From assembly GCF_026168515.1 (NCBI RefSeq), contig NZ_CP093443.1:4092001-4156000 (forward strand): a stretch of DNA of 64,000 nucleotides. The letters run 5' to 3'. This DNA comes from Brevibacterium spongiae. Lineage in GTDB: Bacteria > Actinomycetota > Actinomycetes > Actinomycetales > Brevibacteriaceae. Positions within the stretch are counted from its first letter, which is position 1. Every line of letters begins with the position of its first letter. Made by a program: the position numbers and the translations under genes. The notes below the pieces were generated by a model. It worked only from the letters and a program-made list of their open reading frames with translations, did no database searches and was not told the origin of the DNA. Below are positions 35,860 to 44,847 of the stretch, piece by piece.

Positions 35860-37173
35860 ATGAAACGCCATTCCGCTCTCATCGCTCTGCCCACTGCCGC
35901 GCTTCTCGCCCTGTCCCTGTCCGCCTGCACCGACAATCCGTAGAACAAGAAGGACGATGCGGCCGCGGCCGGGGACTCGGTCACAGTCACGATCACCGAT
36001 GACAGCTGCGAGGTCAGCCCCGCGACTCAACCGTCGGGGAAGGTGAGCTTCTCGGTGACGAATACGGGCACGAAGCCGAACGAGTTCGAGATCCTGGCAG
36101 AGAACAAGCTGCAGATCGAGTCGGAGAAGGAGAACATCGGACCCGGCACGACGACCACGGTGACCACCGCCCTCGACGAAGGCACGTACTACACGGCGTG
36201 CAAGCCGAACATGGTCGGCGACTTCGTCGGGCTGGCGAAGTTCGCGGTGACGAAGGGCGAAGAGGTCGCCGTGGACAGCGACACCCAGGCCGCCGAGGAC
36301 AAGGCGATCACGAACTACACCGGCTACGTCAAGGACCAGGTCGGTCAGCTCGTCGACGCGACGAAGGACTTCACCGACGCCTACACCGCAGGCGACACTG
36401 AGAAGGCGAAGGCCCTCTACCCGTTGGCCCGTCAGCACTACGAGCGCATCGAGCCGACCGCGGAATCGTTCGGCATCAAGGAAGCCGGTGATCTGGACTC
36501 CTCGCTCGACGCTCGCGTCCAGGATCTCTCGACCGATGCCGGGAAGAAGCCGAACGATCCCGAGGTGCTCGCGGAGTGGACCGGTTGGCACCGGATCGAA
36601 GCCGACCTCTTCGCTGATGAGTCAGAAGGCTATGCTTTCACGTCCGACGCTGACCGGAAGAAGGTCGCCGACAAGCTCAACGAGGACACGCAGACCCTCT
36701 ACGACCTCGTCTACGGCAAGGTCGAGGGGGCCAGCGGAAAGTTCGAGCTGAACCTCTCCGATGTCGCCACGGGCGCCTCGGCGCTGCTCGAAGAGGTCGC
36801 ACTGTCGAAGATCGGCGGGGAGGAGGAGACCTTCTCACACACCGACCTCTTTGACTTCCATGCCAACGTCGAGGGCGCAGAAGTCGCCTACGGCAACGTC
36901 GAGAAGCTCGTCGAAGCCCAGGACCCCGAACTCGCGAAGAAGATCACGACGAACCTCGGCGCGGTCAAGCAGGTGCTCAAGACCTACCAGGACGGCAAGG
37001 ACGACGAGGGCAACATCCTCTACCAGGACTACTCGAAGGTCGCCGCCGTGCAGAAGGATGCCGGTGAGGCGCCGAAGGACTCTGACTACACCCAGGCACA
37101 GCAGGAGCTCTCCGACGCAGTGAATGCGCTGAGCGAACCCCTGTCGCAGGTCAGCGGCACAATCCTGCGCTGA
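35860..37173 (+). pseudogene. efeO: Iron-uptake lipoprotein EfeO interrupted by an in-frame amber codon
   Basis: EfeO binds iron outside the membrane and hands it to EfeU. ATG 35860 starts a signal peptide with lipobox LSAC, after which codon 28 is TAG (35941-35943). The rest, 410 residues in the same frame, is fully intact: cupredoxin-like part with VSFSVTNTG and CKPNM, then the M75 domain with GWHRIEADLF (HXXE). Only the signal peptide would be made if UAG stops. A conventional gene call would begin at the internal ATG 36043, losing export. Confidence 0.85.
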
Positions 37174-37189
37174 GCACCACCGGAGCACG

Positions 37190-38527
37190 ATGATGAGCAC
37201 TGACGACAACACCGCAACCGCCGAAGGCACCGTCCGCGGCATTCCCCGCAGAAAGCTCTTCGCCCTCGGCGGTGCCGCCGGTGCGCTGGGAATCGCCGGA
37301 GTCGGCGGTGGGGCGATCGGCTACGGGGTGCGCGGGGCGCAGGAGAAGAAGCAGTCCGCTGTCCATCTCAGCTACCCGTTCCGGGCCGAGAAGCAGCAGG
37401 GCATCCTCACACCGGCGCAGGACAACATGTACACCGCGGCCTTCGATGTCACGTCCGCCGATCGGCAGATGCTCATCAGCCTCCTCGAGGACTGGACCGT
37501 CGCGGCCGAACAGATGAGCGCCGGCGACCTCGTCGGCGGTGCTCCGGATGCCAATGTGCAGCTGCCGCCGAAGGATTCCGGGGAGGTCTGGGGCTACCCG
37601 GCCAGCGGTCTGACCATCACCTTCGGGTTCGGTGCCACTCTGTTCGTCGACGCGAACGGCAAGGATCGCTTCGGCTTGGGCGACAAGATGCCCGCAGTCC
37701 TCAAGGAGGGCGTCCCGAAGTTCGCGAACGAGGCGCTGCACGCCGATGTAAGCGACGGGGATCTGCTCGTCCAAGCCTGCGCGAACGACCCGCAGGTTGC
37801 GGTGCATGCTATCCGCAACCTCACCCGCATCGCCTTCGGAACCGCGAAGCTGCGATGGGGTCAGATCGGCTACGGCCGGACCTCGTCGACATCGACGGAG
37901 CAGGAGACCCCACGCAACCTTTTCGGGTTCAAGGACGGAACGAACAACATCAAGTCCGAGGATCCGCAGAAGGAACTTGCCGAGCACCTCTGGGTCCAGT
38001 CGGGTGATGACCCGGCCTCCGACGGTTGGCTGGCGGGTGGAACCTATTTCATCGCCCGCAAGATCCACATGTACTTGGAGATCTGGGATCGGGTGTCCCT
38101 GGCCGAGCAGGAGGACATCATCGGCCGGGACAAGCGCTTCGGCGCTCCACAGTCCGTGTCCGAACCCAGCACCGACGAAGAGTTCACGCCGCTGGACTTC
38201 TCGGCGAAGAACGCCGAGGGCGCGGCGGCCATCAACGCCCGCTCGCATGTCTCCATCGTCGCTCCCGAACACAACAAGGGCGCGAAGATGCTGCGCCGCG
38301 GGTACAACTACACCGACGGCAACGATTCGCTCGGCCGCCTCGACGCGGGACTGTTCTTCATCGCCTACGTCCGGGATCCGCGGACGAACTTCTACCCGAT
38401 CCTGCGGACCATGGCGACGAAGGATCTGCTCACCGAATACCTGCAGCATCAGGCCTCGGCGCTGTTCGCGATTCCGCCCGGCGTGGGCACCGGTGACACG
38501 ATGATCGGCCAGAAGCTCTTCAGCTGA
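37190..38527 (+). CDS. efeB: Deferrochelatase/DyP-type peroxidase EfeB
   Basis: 445 residues. Twin-arginine signal: RR at 20-21 followed by KLFALGG and a Gly/Ala-rich hydrophobic stretch, so it is exported folded with heme. The DyP signature GFKDGTNN and a conserved ...ARSH... heme-ligand region are present. Together with EfeU and EfeO it serves ferrous-iron uptake or heme-iron release. Unlike its two neighbours it has no internal stop. GGAGC is a short distance upstream. Confidence 0.93.
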   Translation: MMSTDDNTATAEGTVRGIPRRKLFALGGAAGALGIAGVGGGAIGYGVRGAQEKKQSAVHLSYPFRAEKQQGILTPAQDNMYTAAFDVTSADRQMLISLLEDWTVAAEQMSAGDLVGGAPDANVQLPPKDSGEVWGYPASGLTITFGFGATLFVDANGKDRFGLGDKMPAVLKEGVPKFANEALHADVSDGDLLVQACANDPQVAVHAIRNLTRIAFGTAKLRWGQIGYGRTSSTSTEQETPRNLFGFKDGTNNIKSEDPQKELAEHLWVQSGDDPASDGWLAGGTYFIARKIHMYLEIWDRVSLAEQEDIIGRDKRFGAPQSVSEPSTDEEFTPLDFSAKNAEGAAAINARSHVSIVAPEHNKGAKMLRRGYNYTDGNDSLGRLDAGLFFIAYVRDPRTNFYPILRTMATKDLLTEYLQHQASALFAIPPGVGTGDTMIGQKLFS

Positions 38528-38562
38528 GCCCGACCCCACGAGAAGCGCAACCCCACGAAAAG

Positions 38563-38600
38563 CGCCGAGGCGGCACCTGAACTCAGGTGCCGCCTCGGCG
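38563..38600. terminator. Bidirectional terminator between efeB and rplI
   Basis: 18-bp perfect stem (arms 38563-38580 and 38583-38600), 2-base loop, between two convergent genes; it contains CCGAGGCGG and its complement. Confidence 0.75.
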
Positions 38601-38692
38601 GTGGTGTGGTGGTGACGATCAGCGATCCCGTGGGATCGCGGCCGAAGCCACGACCGACTCACCACGTCCGGGTCTCCGGACAGAGCCTGGAA

Positions 38693-39151
38693 TCAGGCCT
38701 TGCCGATGACCTCGAACTTGATCTTCGCGGTGATCTCGTCGTTGACGCGCACGACGGCGTTGTAGCTGCCGGGGGTCTTGACGTGACCGGTCAGGGCGAC
38801 CTGACGGCGATCGAAGTCGCGTCCGGTCGCGGTCTGCAGGGCCTCGGCCACGAGGGCAGGGGTGACGGCGCCGAAGAGGCGACCGTTCTTGCCGGCCTTC
38901 ATGTCGATGCGAGCCGTGGTCGACTCGAGTTCGCCCTTGACCTTCACGGCCTCATCGTGGTCGGCGACCTGCTTGGCCTGGCGGGCCTTGCGGACGGACT
39001 CGATGTGCTTCTCAGCGCCTGCGGTCCAGGCCGAAGCCCAGCCACGCGGCAGCAGCAGGTTGCGTGCGTATCCGGCACGAACCTCGACGACGTCGCCGGC
39101 GGCACCGAGGCCGTCGACTTCCTGGTTCAGAATCACTTTGCGGTTAGGCAT
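38693..39151 (-). CDS. rplI: 50S ribosomal protein L9
   Basis: 152 residues with the N-terminal rRNA-binding signature (GDVVEVRAGYARNLLLPRGWA), a long central helix and the C-terminal domain. Last gene of the rpsF-ssb-rpsR-rplI operon; normal length. Confidence 0.98.
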   Translation of the reverse strand: MPNRKVILNQEVDGLGAAGDVVEVRAGYARNLLLPRGWASAWTAGAEKHIESVRKARQAKQVADHDEAVKVKGELESTTARIDMKAGKNGRLFGAVTPALVAEALQTATGRDFDRRQVALTGHVKTPGSYNAVVRVNDEITAKIKFEVIGKA

Positions 39152-39166
39152 GTTCTTTCCCTCCGA

Positions 39167-39406
39167 TCAGCGAGCAGTGCTCGAGTAGGGCAGAAGTGCC
39201 ATCTCGCGGGCGTTCTTGACGGCCTTCGCGATGACGCGCTGTTCCTGCACGGTCACGCCGGTGACGCGACGTGCACGGATCTTGCCGCGGTCGGAAATGA
39301 ACTTACGGAGCGTAGCGGTGTCCTTGTAGTGGATGTTCGCCGCTTCGCCCTTCTTGAGCGGATTAGCCTTCTTCTTGATAGGCTTCCGGATCTCTGGCTT
39401 TGCCAT
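39167..39406 (-). CDS. rpsR: 30S ribosomal protein S18
   Basis: 79 residues; [33 protein letters not shown] is the S18 core. No zinc-ligand Cys residues, i.e. the C-minus form. Confidence 0.98.
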   Translation of the reverse strand: MAKPEIRKPIKKKANPLKKGEAANIHYKDTATLRKFISDRGKIRARRVTGVTVQEQRVIAKAVKNAREMALLPYSSTAR

Positions 39407-39452
39407 GAGTATCTCCTGTTAACGAATGTCTCGAAATGTCTTCAGACGTGGA

Positions 39453-40085
39453 TCAGAACGGGGGTTCGTCGGCACCCGGGTTGCCCCAGCCGCCGTTGCC
39501 GCTCTGCGGGTTCGATGATGCCCACGGATCGTTCGCCGGTGCGTTGTTGCCGCCCTGGCCGCCCTGGCCGTAGCCGCCCTGACGCTGGCCGCCCTGAGGA
39601 CCGCCCTGCTGGGGGTTGTTGCCCCATCCCGACGACTGCTGGTTGCCGAAGCCGCCTTGCTGGCCGCCTCCGCCCTGGCCTCCGCCGAAGTTGCCGCCGC
39701 CGGAGAATCCTCCGCCGCCGGGGGTGTTCTTCGTCACCTGGGCGGTGGCGCGTCGCAGGCTGGGGCCGACTTCGTCGACATCCAGCTCCATGACGGTGCG
39801 CTTCTCGCCTTCCTTGGTTTCGAAGGACCGGGACTTCAGACGGCCCTGAACGATGACCCGTGTACCGCGCTGCAGGGATTCGGCGACGTTCTCTCCCATT
39901 TCACGCCATACCGAGCAGCGCAGGAACAGGGTTTCCCCGTCCTTGAACTCGTTGGCCTGACGGTCGAAGATACGCGGCGTCGAGGCCACGGTGAAGTTTG
40001 CGACTGCCGCACCGTTAGGTGTGAAGCGCAGTTCGGGATCGCTGGTGAGGTTCCCGACGACCGTGATGACTGTTTCGCCTGCCAT
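39453..40085 (-). CDS. ssb: Single-stranded DNA-binding protein
   Basis: 210 residues: OB fold starting [21 protein letters not shown], then a long Gly/Gln-rich linker, ending in the acidic tip DEPPF which recruits partner proteins. ATG 40085 is clear; the longer open frame to 40325 lies in antisense to rpsF. In the rpsF operon. Confidence 0.97.
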   Translation of the reverse strand: MAGETVITVVGNLTSDPELRFTPNGAAVANFTVASTPRIFDRQANEFKDGETLFLRCSVWREMGENVAESLQRGTRVIVQGRLKSRSFETKEGEKRTVMELDVDEVGPSLRRATAQVTKNTPGGGGFSGGGNFGGGQGGGGQQGGFGNQQSSGWGNNPQQGGPQGGQRQGGYGQGGQGGNNAPANDPWASSNPQSGNGGWGNPGADEPPF

Positions 40086-40119
40086 TGAATGCTCCTTGAA
40101 GCGAGGTAGCTTAGATGCC

Positions 40120-40410
40120 TTACTTGGCGTCCGGGCGGAGGATCTTCGTGCGCAGAACGGACTCGTTGAGTCCGAGCTGACGATCGAGTTCCTTGGTCGT
40201 TGCGGGCTCGGCGTGGAAATCAACCACGACGTAGTAGCCTTCAGACTTCTTCTGGATCTCGTACGCGAAGCGACGACGTCCCCAGATGTCCACGTTGTCG
40301 ACGGTGCCGTTCTCAGCCGGGACAACCTTGATCAGGTTGTTCACGGTGTCAGCCAGCGTCCGCTCTTCGAGGTCGTTGTCAAGAATGAGCATGAGCTCGT
40401 ACTTACGCAT
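40120..40410 (-). CDS. rpsF: 30S ribosomal protein S6
   Basis: 96 residues, [18 protein letters not shown] start and standard length. First gene of the rpsF-ssb-rpsR-rplI operon, with GGAGGTGGGTG before the ATG. Confidence 0.98.
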   Translation of the reverse strand: MRKYELMLILDNDLEERTLADTVNNLIKVVPAENGTVDNVDIWGRRRFAYEIQKKSEGYYVVVDFHAEPATTKELDRQLGLNESVLRTKILRPDAK

Positions 40411-40518
40411 ATGTCACCCACCTCCTCTGGTCTTTGCGGCCATGGTCGGTCCATGGCAGGAGGGTATATGCATGTCCGTCCCGCTTCCATGCTGGTCACG
40501 AAATGGGAACAGACCTCA

Positions 40519-41961
40519 CTAGTCTAGTCGACCGGTCGGCGCGCTGTCATGTTCGTCAGCGTGGGCTTCCTTACCCGCAGATGCGGAGTCCGGATCATCG
40601 CGCGGTGCGGAGTCCTCCGCAGGGTGATCGGACCATTCGTCCTCTCGCCGAGGTGGGGCGTCCCCGTCCGGCGACGGTCCATCCCCGTCCCCTCGCCGAG
40701 GCGGCTCTGCGGTGACCATGACACCGCGGATCCGTCGCCGGTAGAGGTTCTCCCCGGCCATGATCACGACGAGCACGAGGGCCAGCAGACGCAGCAGGGT
40801 GAAGAGGGCGACGAAGGTGGGGTCGAGTCCCTTGTCTGCTTCGAAGCCGGAGACATCTCCGAGTTGGATGCTGATCGCGAAGACCGCCTCGGCGAGCGTC
40901 CAGATGATGAGCACCCACCAGCGGCGGATGGACAGGGCCACGAAGGGCAGCAGCCACAGGCTGTCCCAGGGCATGAGGCCCGGTGCCAGCAGCAGGCAGC
41001 CGCCGATGAGCAGGCACGCGGAGACTGCCGGGTCGAGGCCGGTTCGGCGGACCATGTGAAGGGAGACGGCGACGGCGAGGATCACTCCGGCGCTGGCGAT
41101 GATCCACAGCGGCGCCCAGACGGAGACATCACCGAGTTCGGCCATGAGCAGGATCGAGGCGAAGGAGCCGCCGTCGACGGCGTCGGAGTACCAGTGGACG
41201 ATCCGGTCGATGGCTGTGAGGTCGATGACGAGCAGCAGCGCCGAGGTGATGGTGGCCGCGGCGAGCATCATCCGCGGATTCCGAGGTCTGAGTCCACGGG
41301 CCGGGTGCGGTCCGGCCAGGGTCAGTGCCAGGAGGACGAGCAGGGCGAGAGGGTTGATGAACGTCGCGACGCCGAGGAGGACGCCGGCCAACCACCCGCG
41401 CGGAGGCACCGGCGGTGAGCCTGCGAAGAGGACCATCGCCCAGACGCTCAGGGCCAGGGCGAGAGGATCGAGCGTGGAGCCGAGGGTGAAGAGGATGAGC
41501 GGGGAGGCGAAGGCCGCGATCAGCCAGGCGCGTTCGCGGGCGAGGACGAGCAGTCCCGCACCGAGGGCGGCGATCCCCGCAGTGTTGAGCAGGAGCACGA
41601 CGACCATGAACAGTGACACGTCGTCCGTGACCAGGTGGAGCAGGTCGACCAGCCGTCCCTCGAGCGGGGCCAGCGCGGCCGCACCCCCGTGCGCCCGCCC
41701 GAGGACGTCGGGATTGACATCACCGGCGAAGGCCGTGGAGAGCGGGCCGGAGCACATCCTCGCCGAGGCGGACGGCTGTTCGTAGCCCGAGTTCAGGCAC
41801 GGACCCTGCAGAGCCAGGGCGAGGAAGGTGGTGACGCCGAGGACCGCAGCGAGGACGTACGCCTGTGCGCTCCGGAATCGGCGTCCGGCGACACCGAGGT
41901 GAATGCCGACCGGACCGCCGAGCAGAGGCTCGGCGATCCGGGTGCTTGGCTTGGAGGGCAT
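40519..41961 (-). CDS. Polytopic membrane protein, GT87/mannosyltransferase-like
   Basis: 480 residues with roughly ten hydrophobic helices and a ~75-residue Asp/Arg/Pro-rich cytoplasmic tail. The position between a class A PBP and rpsF, the large loop after the first helix and the multi-helix layout suit the polyprenyl-phosphate-dependent GT-C/GT87 glycosyltransferases often seen here in actinobacteria, but no catalytic motif was pinned. Ends TAG TGA. TAACCT lies six bases before the ATG. Confidence 0.7.
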   Translation of the reverse strand: MPSKPSTRIAEPLLGGPVGIHLGVAGRRFRSAQAYVLAAVLGVTTFLALALQGPCLNSGYEQPSASARMCSGPLSTAFAGDVNPDVLGRAHGGAAALAPLEGRLVDLLHLVTDDVSLFMVVVLLLNTAGIAALGAGLLVLARERAWLIAAFASPLILFTLGSTLDPLALALSVWAMVLFAGSPPVPPRGWLAGVLLGVATFINPLALLVLLALTLAGPHPARGLRPRNPRMMLAAATITSALLLVIDLTAIDRIVHWYSDAVDGGSFASILLMAELGDVSVWAPLWIIASAGVILAVAVSLHMVRRTGLDPAVSACLLIGGCLLLAPGLMPWDSLWLLPFVALSIRRWWVLIIWTLAEAVFAISIQLGDVSGFEADKGLDPTFVALFTLLRLLALVLVVIMAGENLYRRRIRGVMVTAEPPRRGDGDGPSPDGDAPPRREDEWSDHPAEDSAPRDDPDSASAGKEAHADEHDSAPTGRLD

Positions 41962-41967
41962 GACTCG

Positions 41968-41973
41968 AGGTTA
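41968..41973 (-). promoter_or_regulatory. -10 element of the GT87-like gene (leaderless type)
   Basis: TAACCT six bases before ATG 41961. Confidence 0.4.
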
Positions 41974-42005
41974 CCGGTCAGCCGCCGCAGAGAATGCCAC
42001 GACGT

Positions 42006-44438
42006 CTATCCTCCTGGTTTGAAACCGTCGGTATCTCCGCCGAGGCCGCCAAGACCACTGTCGCTGCTGCCTTCGCCGCCGGTGTCGCCACCGCCTCCAG
42101 TACCGTTTCCGTCTTCGTTCCCGCCTTCGTTGCCGCCGCCAGAGCCCTTGTCACCCTCTCCGCCGTTGCCGTTATCACTGTTGCCGTTCTCGGAGCCACC
42201 GGTGTCACCGGAATCGCCGTTGTCGCCTTCGTCGGATCCGTCCTTGCCGTCGGAGTCCTTGGAGCCTTCTTCCTTGCCCTTCTCGTCGCCGTCGGAGTCC
42301 TTGTCCTTCTCGTCCTTCGGCGTCTCGATCGGAGCCTTGGTCTCCTTGTCCTTGCCTCCGTCGCTGTTGTCAGCGGGAGCCTTGGGCTCGGGTTCTTCCT
42401 TCGGCTCGGGCTTCGGAGCCGGGGCCGGGTTCGTGTTCTTCGGCTTGGGCTTGTCCGGCAGTTCGCCGCGGGCCGGGAACTGTTCGACCTTCTCACCCTG
42501 CAGAGCATTCTTCATATAGTCGGTCCACACCTGCACGGGGAAGGATCCACCGGTGACCTCACCGCGACCGCCGAAGGAGCCGATCGACACGGACTTCCCG
42601 TCGACTTCACGGTAGAGCACGACCGAGGTCGCGAGGTTCGGGGTGTAGCCGGAGAACCAGGCAGCCTTGTTCTCGTTCGTCGTACCGGTCTTGCCGGCGG
42701 CGGGACGGCCGAGGTTCTGTGCGTATCCGCCCGAACCGCCCTTGACGACCTGCTGCAGAGCGTAGGAGGTCTCAGCGGCAACTGCCTTGTCGAAGACGCG
42801 CTTGCCCTTGGTCTCGGCCTTGTACACTTCCTCGTCTTCGGCGCCCTTCGTGACCTTCTTGATCGAGTGGGTCTCGTGGTGGACGCCGTTGGATGCGAAG
42901 GTCGCGTACGCCGAAGCCATGTCGATGGGCTTGACGCTGGCCGTACCCAGCACGTTCGAGGGGTTCGGGGTCAGGCCGATCGAGCAGCCGCCCGTATCTC
43001 CGGACTTCATCTCCTTATCGGTGCAGTTCGGGCTCAGTCCCGCACGTTCTGCGACGTCGACGGTCTTGTCGGGCCCGACCTGCACGTTGAGTGCGGCGTA
43101 GGCGGTGTTGATCGAGGACTGGGTCGCCTTGAGCAGGCTGACGGGTCCGTAGCTCGTGCTGGCGAAGTTATTCACCGTCCACGGAGTGCCGTCGTTATTC
43201 AAGGTCGTCGGGCTGGCGCCTGGATAGGAGTCGGTCAGCCGTACGCCGTTCTCCAGACCTGCGACGAGCGCGAAGGGCTTGAACGTCGAACCCGACTGCA
43301 CGTGGCTCTGCGTCGAGGCGTTGAAGGCCTGGTCCAGATAGTTTTTGCCGCCGTAGAAGGCTTCGATTCCGCCATCGTCGGGATCGATCGAGACGAGTCC
43401 CGCCTGCATGCCTTCAGGCTGTTCCTGCGGGAGAGTCTTGATGGCCTGCTCAGCCGCCTTCATCCGATCCTTGTCGAAGGTGGTGACGATGTTGTAGCCG
43501 CCGCGGTCGAGCTGCGCCTCATCGATGTCGAGCTTGCGCAGCGCCTCACGGCGAACGAAGTCCCACATGTAGCCCTTCTGGCCCGACAGTGAGGACTCCT
43601 TGTTCTGCTTCTTCACCTCGGGCATCTCGACCTTCGCCGCCTGCTCTTCGGTGATGAAGCCTTCGTCGACCATCGACTTCACGACGTAGTCGAAGCGATC
43701 CTGGTAGGCCTCGGGGTTGTCCGAGGGATCAGCAGCACCAGGGCGCTGGATCATCGCGGCCAGCAGTGCGGACTCGCTGACGTTGAGCTCCGAGGCCGGC
43801 TTGTCGAAGTAGTTCTGGCTGGCGACCTCGATGCCGTAGGAGCGGCGTCCGAGGTAGATGGTGTTGAGGTAGTTCGCGAGGATCTCGTCCTTCGACTGCT
43901 GCTGGTCGATCTTGAGCGAGATGAACATCTCCTTGATCTTGCGGTCGAAGGAGTGCTCGTTCGTGAGGTAGAAGTTCTTCACGTACTGCTGGGTGATGGT
44001 CGAACCACCGCCCGCATACTTGTTCGTGGCCACGCCGACGACGGCGCGGGAGAGACCCTTGATCGAGATTCCGCGGTTCTCGTAGAACGAGGTGTCCTCG
44101 GCGGCGATCGCGGCCTTCTGCATCGGCTCGGAGATCTCATCGATCTCCACCGACTTGCGGTCCTCGACCTTGTACTGCCCGATGGGCGTCTTGCCGTCGC
44201 TGTAGTAGATCGTCGACGTCTGACCGGTCGCCTCGAGGTTCGGCTCGGGGATGTCGGTGGCGGCATACCCGATGGCGAAGAGCACGCACAGGGCGATGAC
44301 GAGGCTGAGCCCGCCGACGACGAGTACGCGGATGCTCGGCAGATAACGAGTCCATCCGCTCACACCCGCTCGCGGGTAATTGAGCAGGTTCTTCGTATTC
44401 CTGCCGATATTCTTGGCTGTGTGTTGTCCCTTAGCCAC
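42006..44438 (-). CDS. Class A penicillin-binding protein (bifunctional transglycosylase-transpeptidase)
   Basis: 810 residues. Cytoplasmic N-terminus, one helix (about 34-60), GT51 domain with the catalytic Glu114 in EDTSFYENRG and GGGSTITQQ, then the transpeptidase with SxxK (Ser384, STFK), SxN (Ser442-Ile-Asn) and KTG (Lys583). The last ~145 residues are a low-complexity Lys/Pro then Ser/Gly/Asp/Asn tail with no enzyme part. It polymerises and cross-links peptidoglycan. Start GTG behind GGAGG. Ends in TAG. Confidence 0.96.
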   Translation of the reverse strand: MAKGQHTAKNIGRNTKNLLNYPRAGVSGWTRYLPSIRVLVVGGLSLVIALCVLFAIGYAATDIPEPNLEATGQTSTIYYSDGKTPIGQYKVEDRKSVEIDEISEPMQKAAIAAEDTSFYENRGISIKGLSRAVVGVATNKYAGGGSTITQQYVKNFYLTNEHSFDRKIKEMFISLKIDQQQSKDEILANYLNTIYLGRRSYGIEVASQNYFDKPASELNVSESALLAAMIQRPGAADPSDNPEAYQDRFDYVVKSMVDEGFITEEQAAKVEMPEVKKQNKESSLSGQKGYMWDFVRREALRKLDIDEAQLDRGGYNIVTTFDKDRMKAAEQAIKTLPQEQPEGMQAGLVSIDPDDGGIEAFYGGKNYLDQAFNASTQSHVQSGSTFKPFALVAGLENGVRLTDSYPGASPTTLNNDGTPWTVNNFASTSYGPVSLLKATQSSINTAYAALNVQVGPDKTVDVAERAGLSPNCTDKEMKSGDTGGCSIGLTPNPSNVLGTASVKPIDMASAYATFASNGVHHETHSIKKVTKGAEDEEVYKAETKGKRVFDKAVAAETSYALQQVVKGGSGGYAQNLGRPAAGKTGTTNENKAAWFSGYTPNLATSVVLYREVDGKSVSIGSFGGRGEVTGGSFPVQVWTDYMKNALQGEKVEQFPARGELPDKPKPKNTNPAPAPKPEPKEEPEPKAPADNSDGGKDKETKAPIETPKDEKDKDSDGDEKGKEEGSKDSDGKDGSDEGDNGDSGDTGGSENGNSDNGNGGEGDKGSGGGNEGGNEDGNGTGGGGDTGGEGSSDSGLGGLGGDTDGFKPGG

Positions 44439-44683
44439 CCAAGGTCCTCCAGGTCAGTCAGCCTGCCGCAAAGCGTGGCGACGAGGTCCGAAAAAAGGTC
44501 AAAGACGCAAAACAGTGTCGCACGCCTTCTTTAGTAGAGGGTGAAAAAGTGCTGATCCTAGCACCCTGCGAACACACCAGGTTACCGTATACTCCACTGA
44601 GTAACCCGGTATTCGATGTCTCACCAGGCATTTTACTTCACGGGCCGATATTCAACCATGACATGTGCGTGTTTGCTCACATT

Positions 44684-44739
44684 CAACGGGAAGTCGGGAT
44701 TTCGGTGCGGAGCACCAGAGAAATCCCGACTTCCCGTTG
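44684..44739. terminator. Long perfect inverted repeat downstream of the acyl-CoA synthetase
   Basis: Arms of 20 bp (44684-44703 and 44720-44739) are perfectly complementary; the loop between them holds a further small hairpin GGTGC-GGA-GCACC. It is far larger than a usual terminator. The intergenic stretch 44439-44847 holds, besides this and the direct repeats, only the PBP promoter region (around 44440-44600, AT-rich, no confident -10). Confidence 0.6.
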
Positions 44740-44754
44740 AGCGACGGTTCACCT

Positions 44755-44844
44755 TCACCGAGGCGGTTCCGTCCGAGGAGCGCGACCGGAGGAAGTCCCA
44801 CCTTCGGGAGTCACCGAGGCGGTTCCGTCCGAGGAGCGCGACCG
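44755..44844. repeat. Two identical 34-bp direct repeats
   Basis: The 34 bases at 44755-44788 recur exactly at 44811-44844, 22 bases apart. The unit begins TCACCGAGGCGGTTCC and continues GTCCGAGGAGCG. The second copy ends just before the acyl-CoA synthetase stop. Confidence 0.75.
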
Positions 44845-44847
44845 ACC

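Noticed and set aside
36043-37173. EfeO starting at the internal ATG
   Set aside because: It would lack signal peptide and lipobox; the in-frame upstream part clearly belongs to the gene.
44755-44844. CRISPR array
   Set aside because: Only two repeats, no cas genes, and the repeat overlaps near a gene end.
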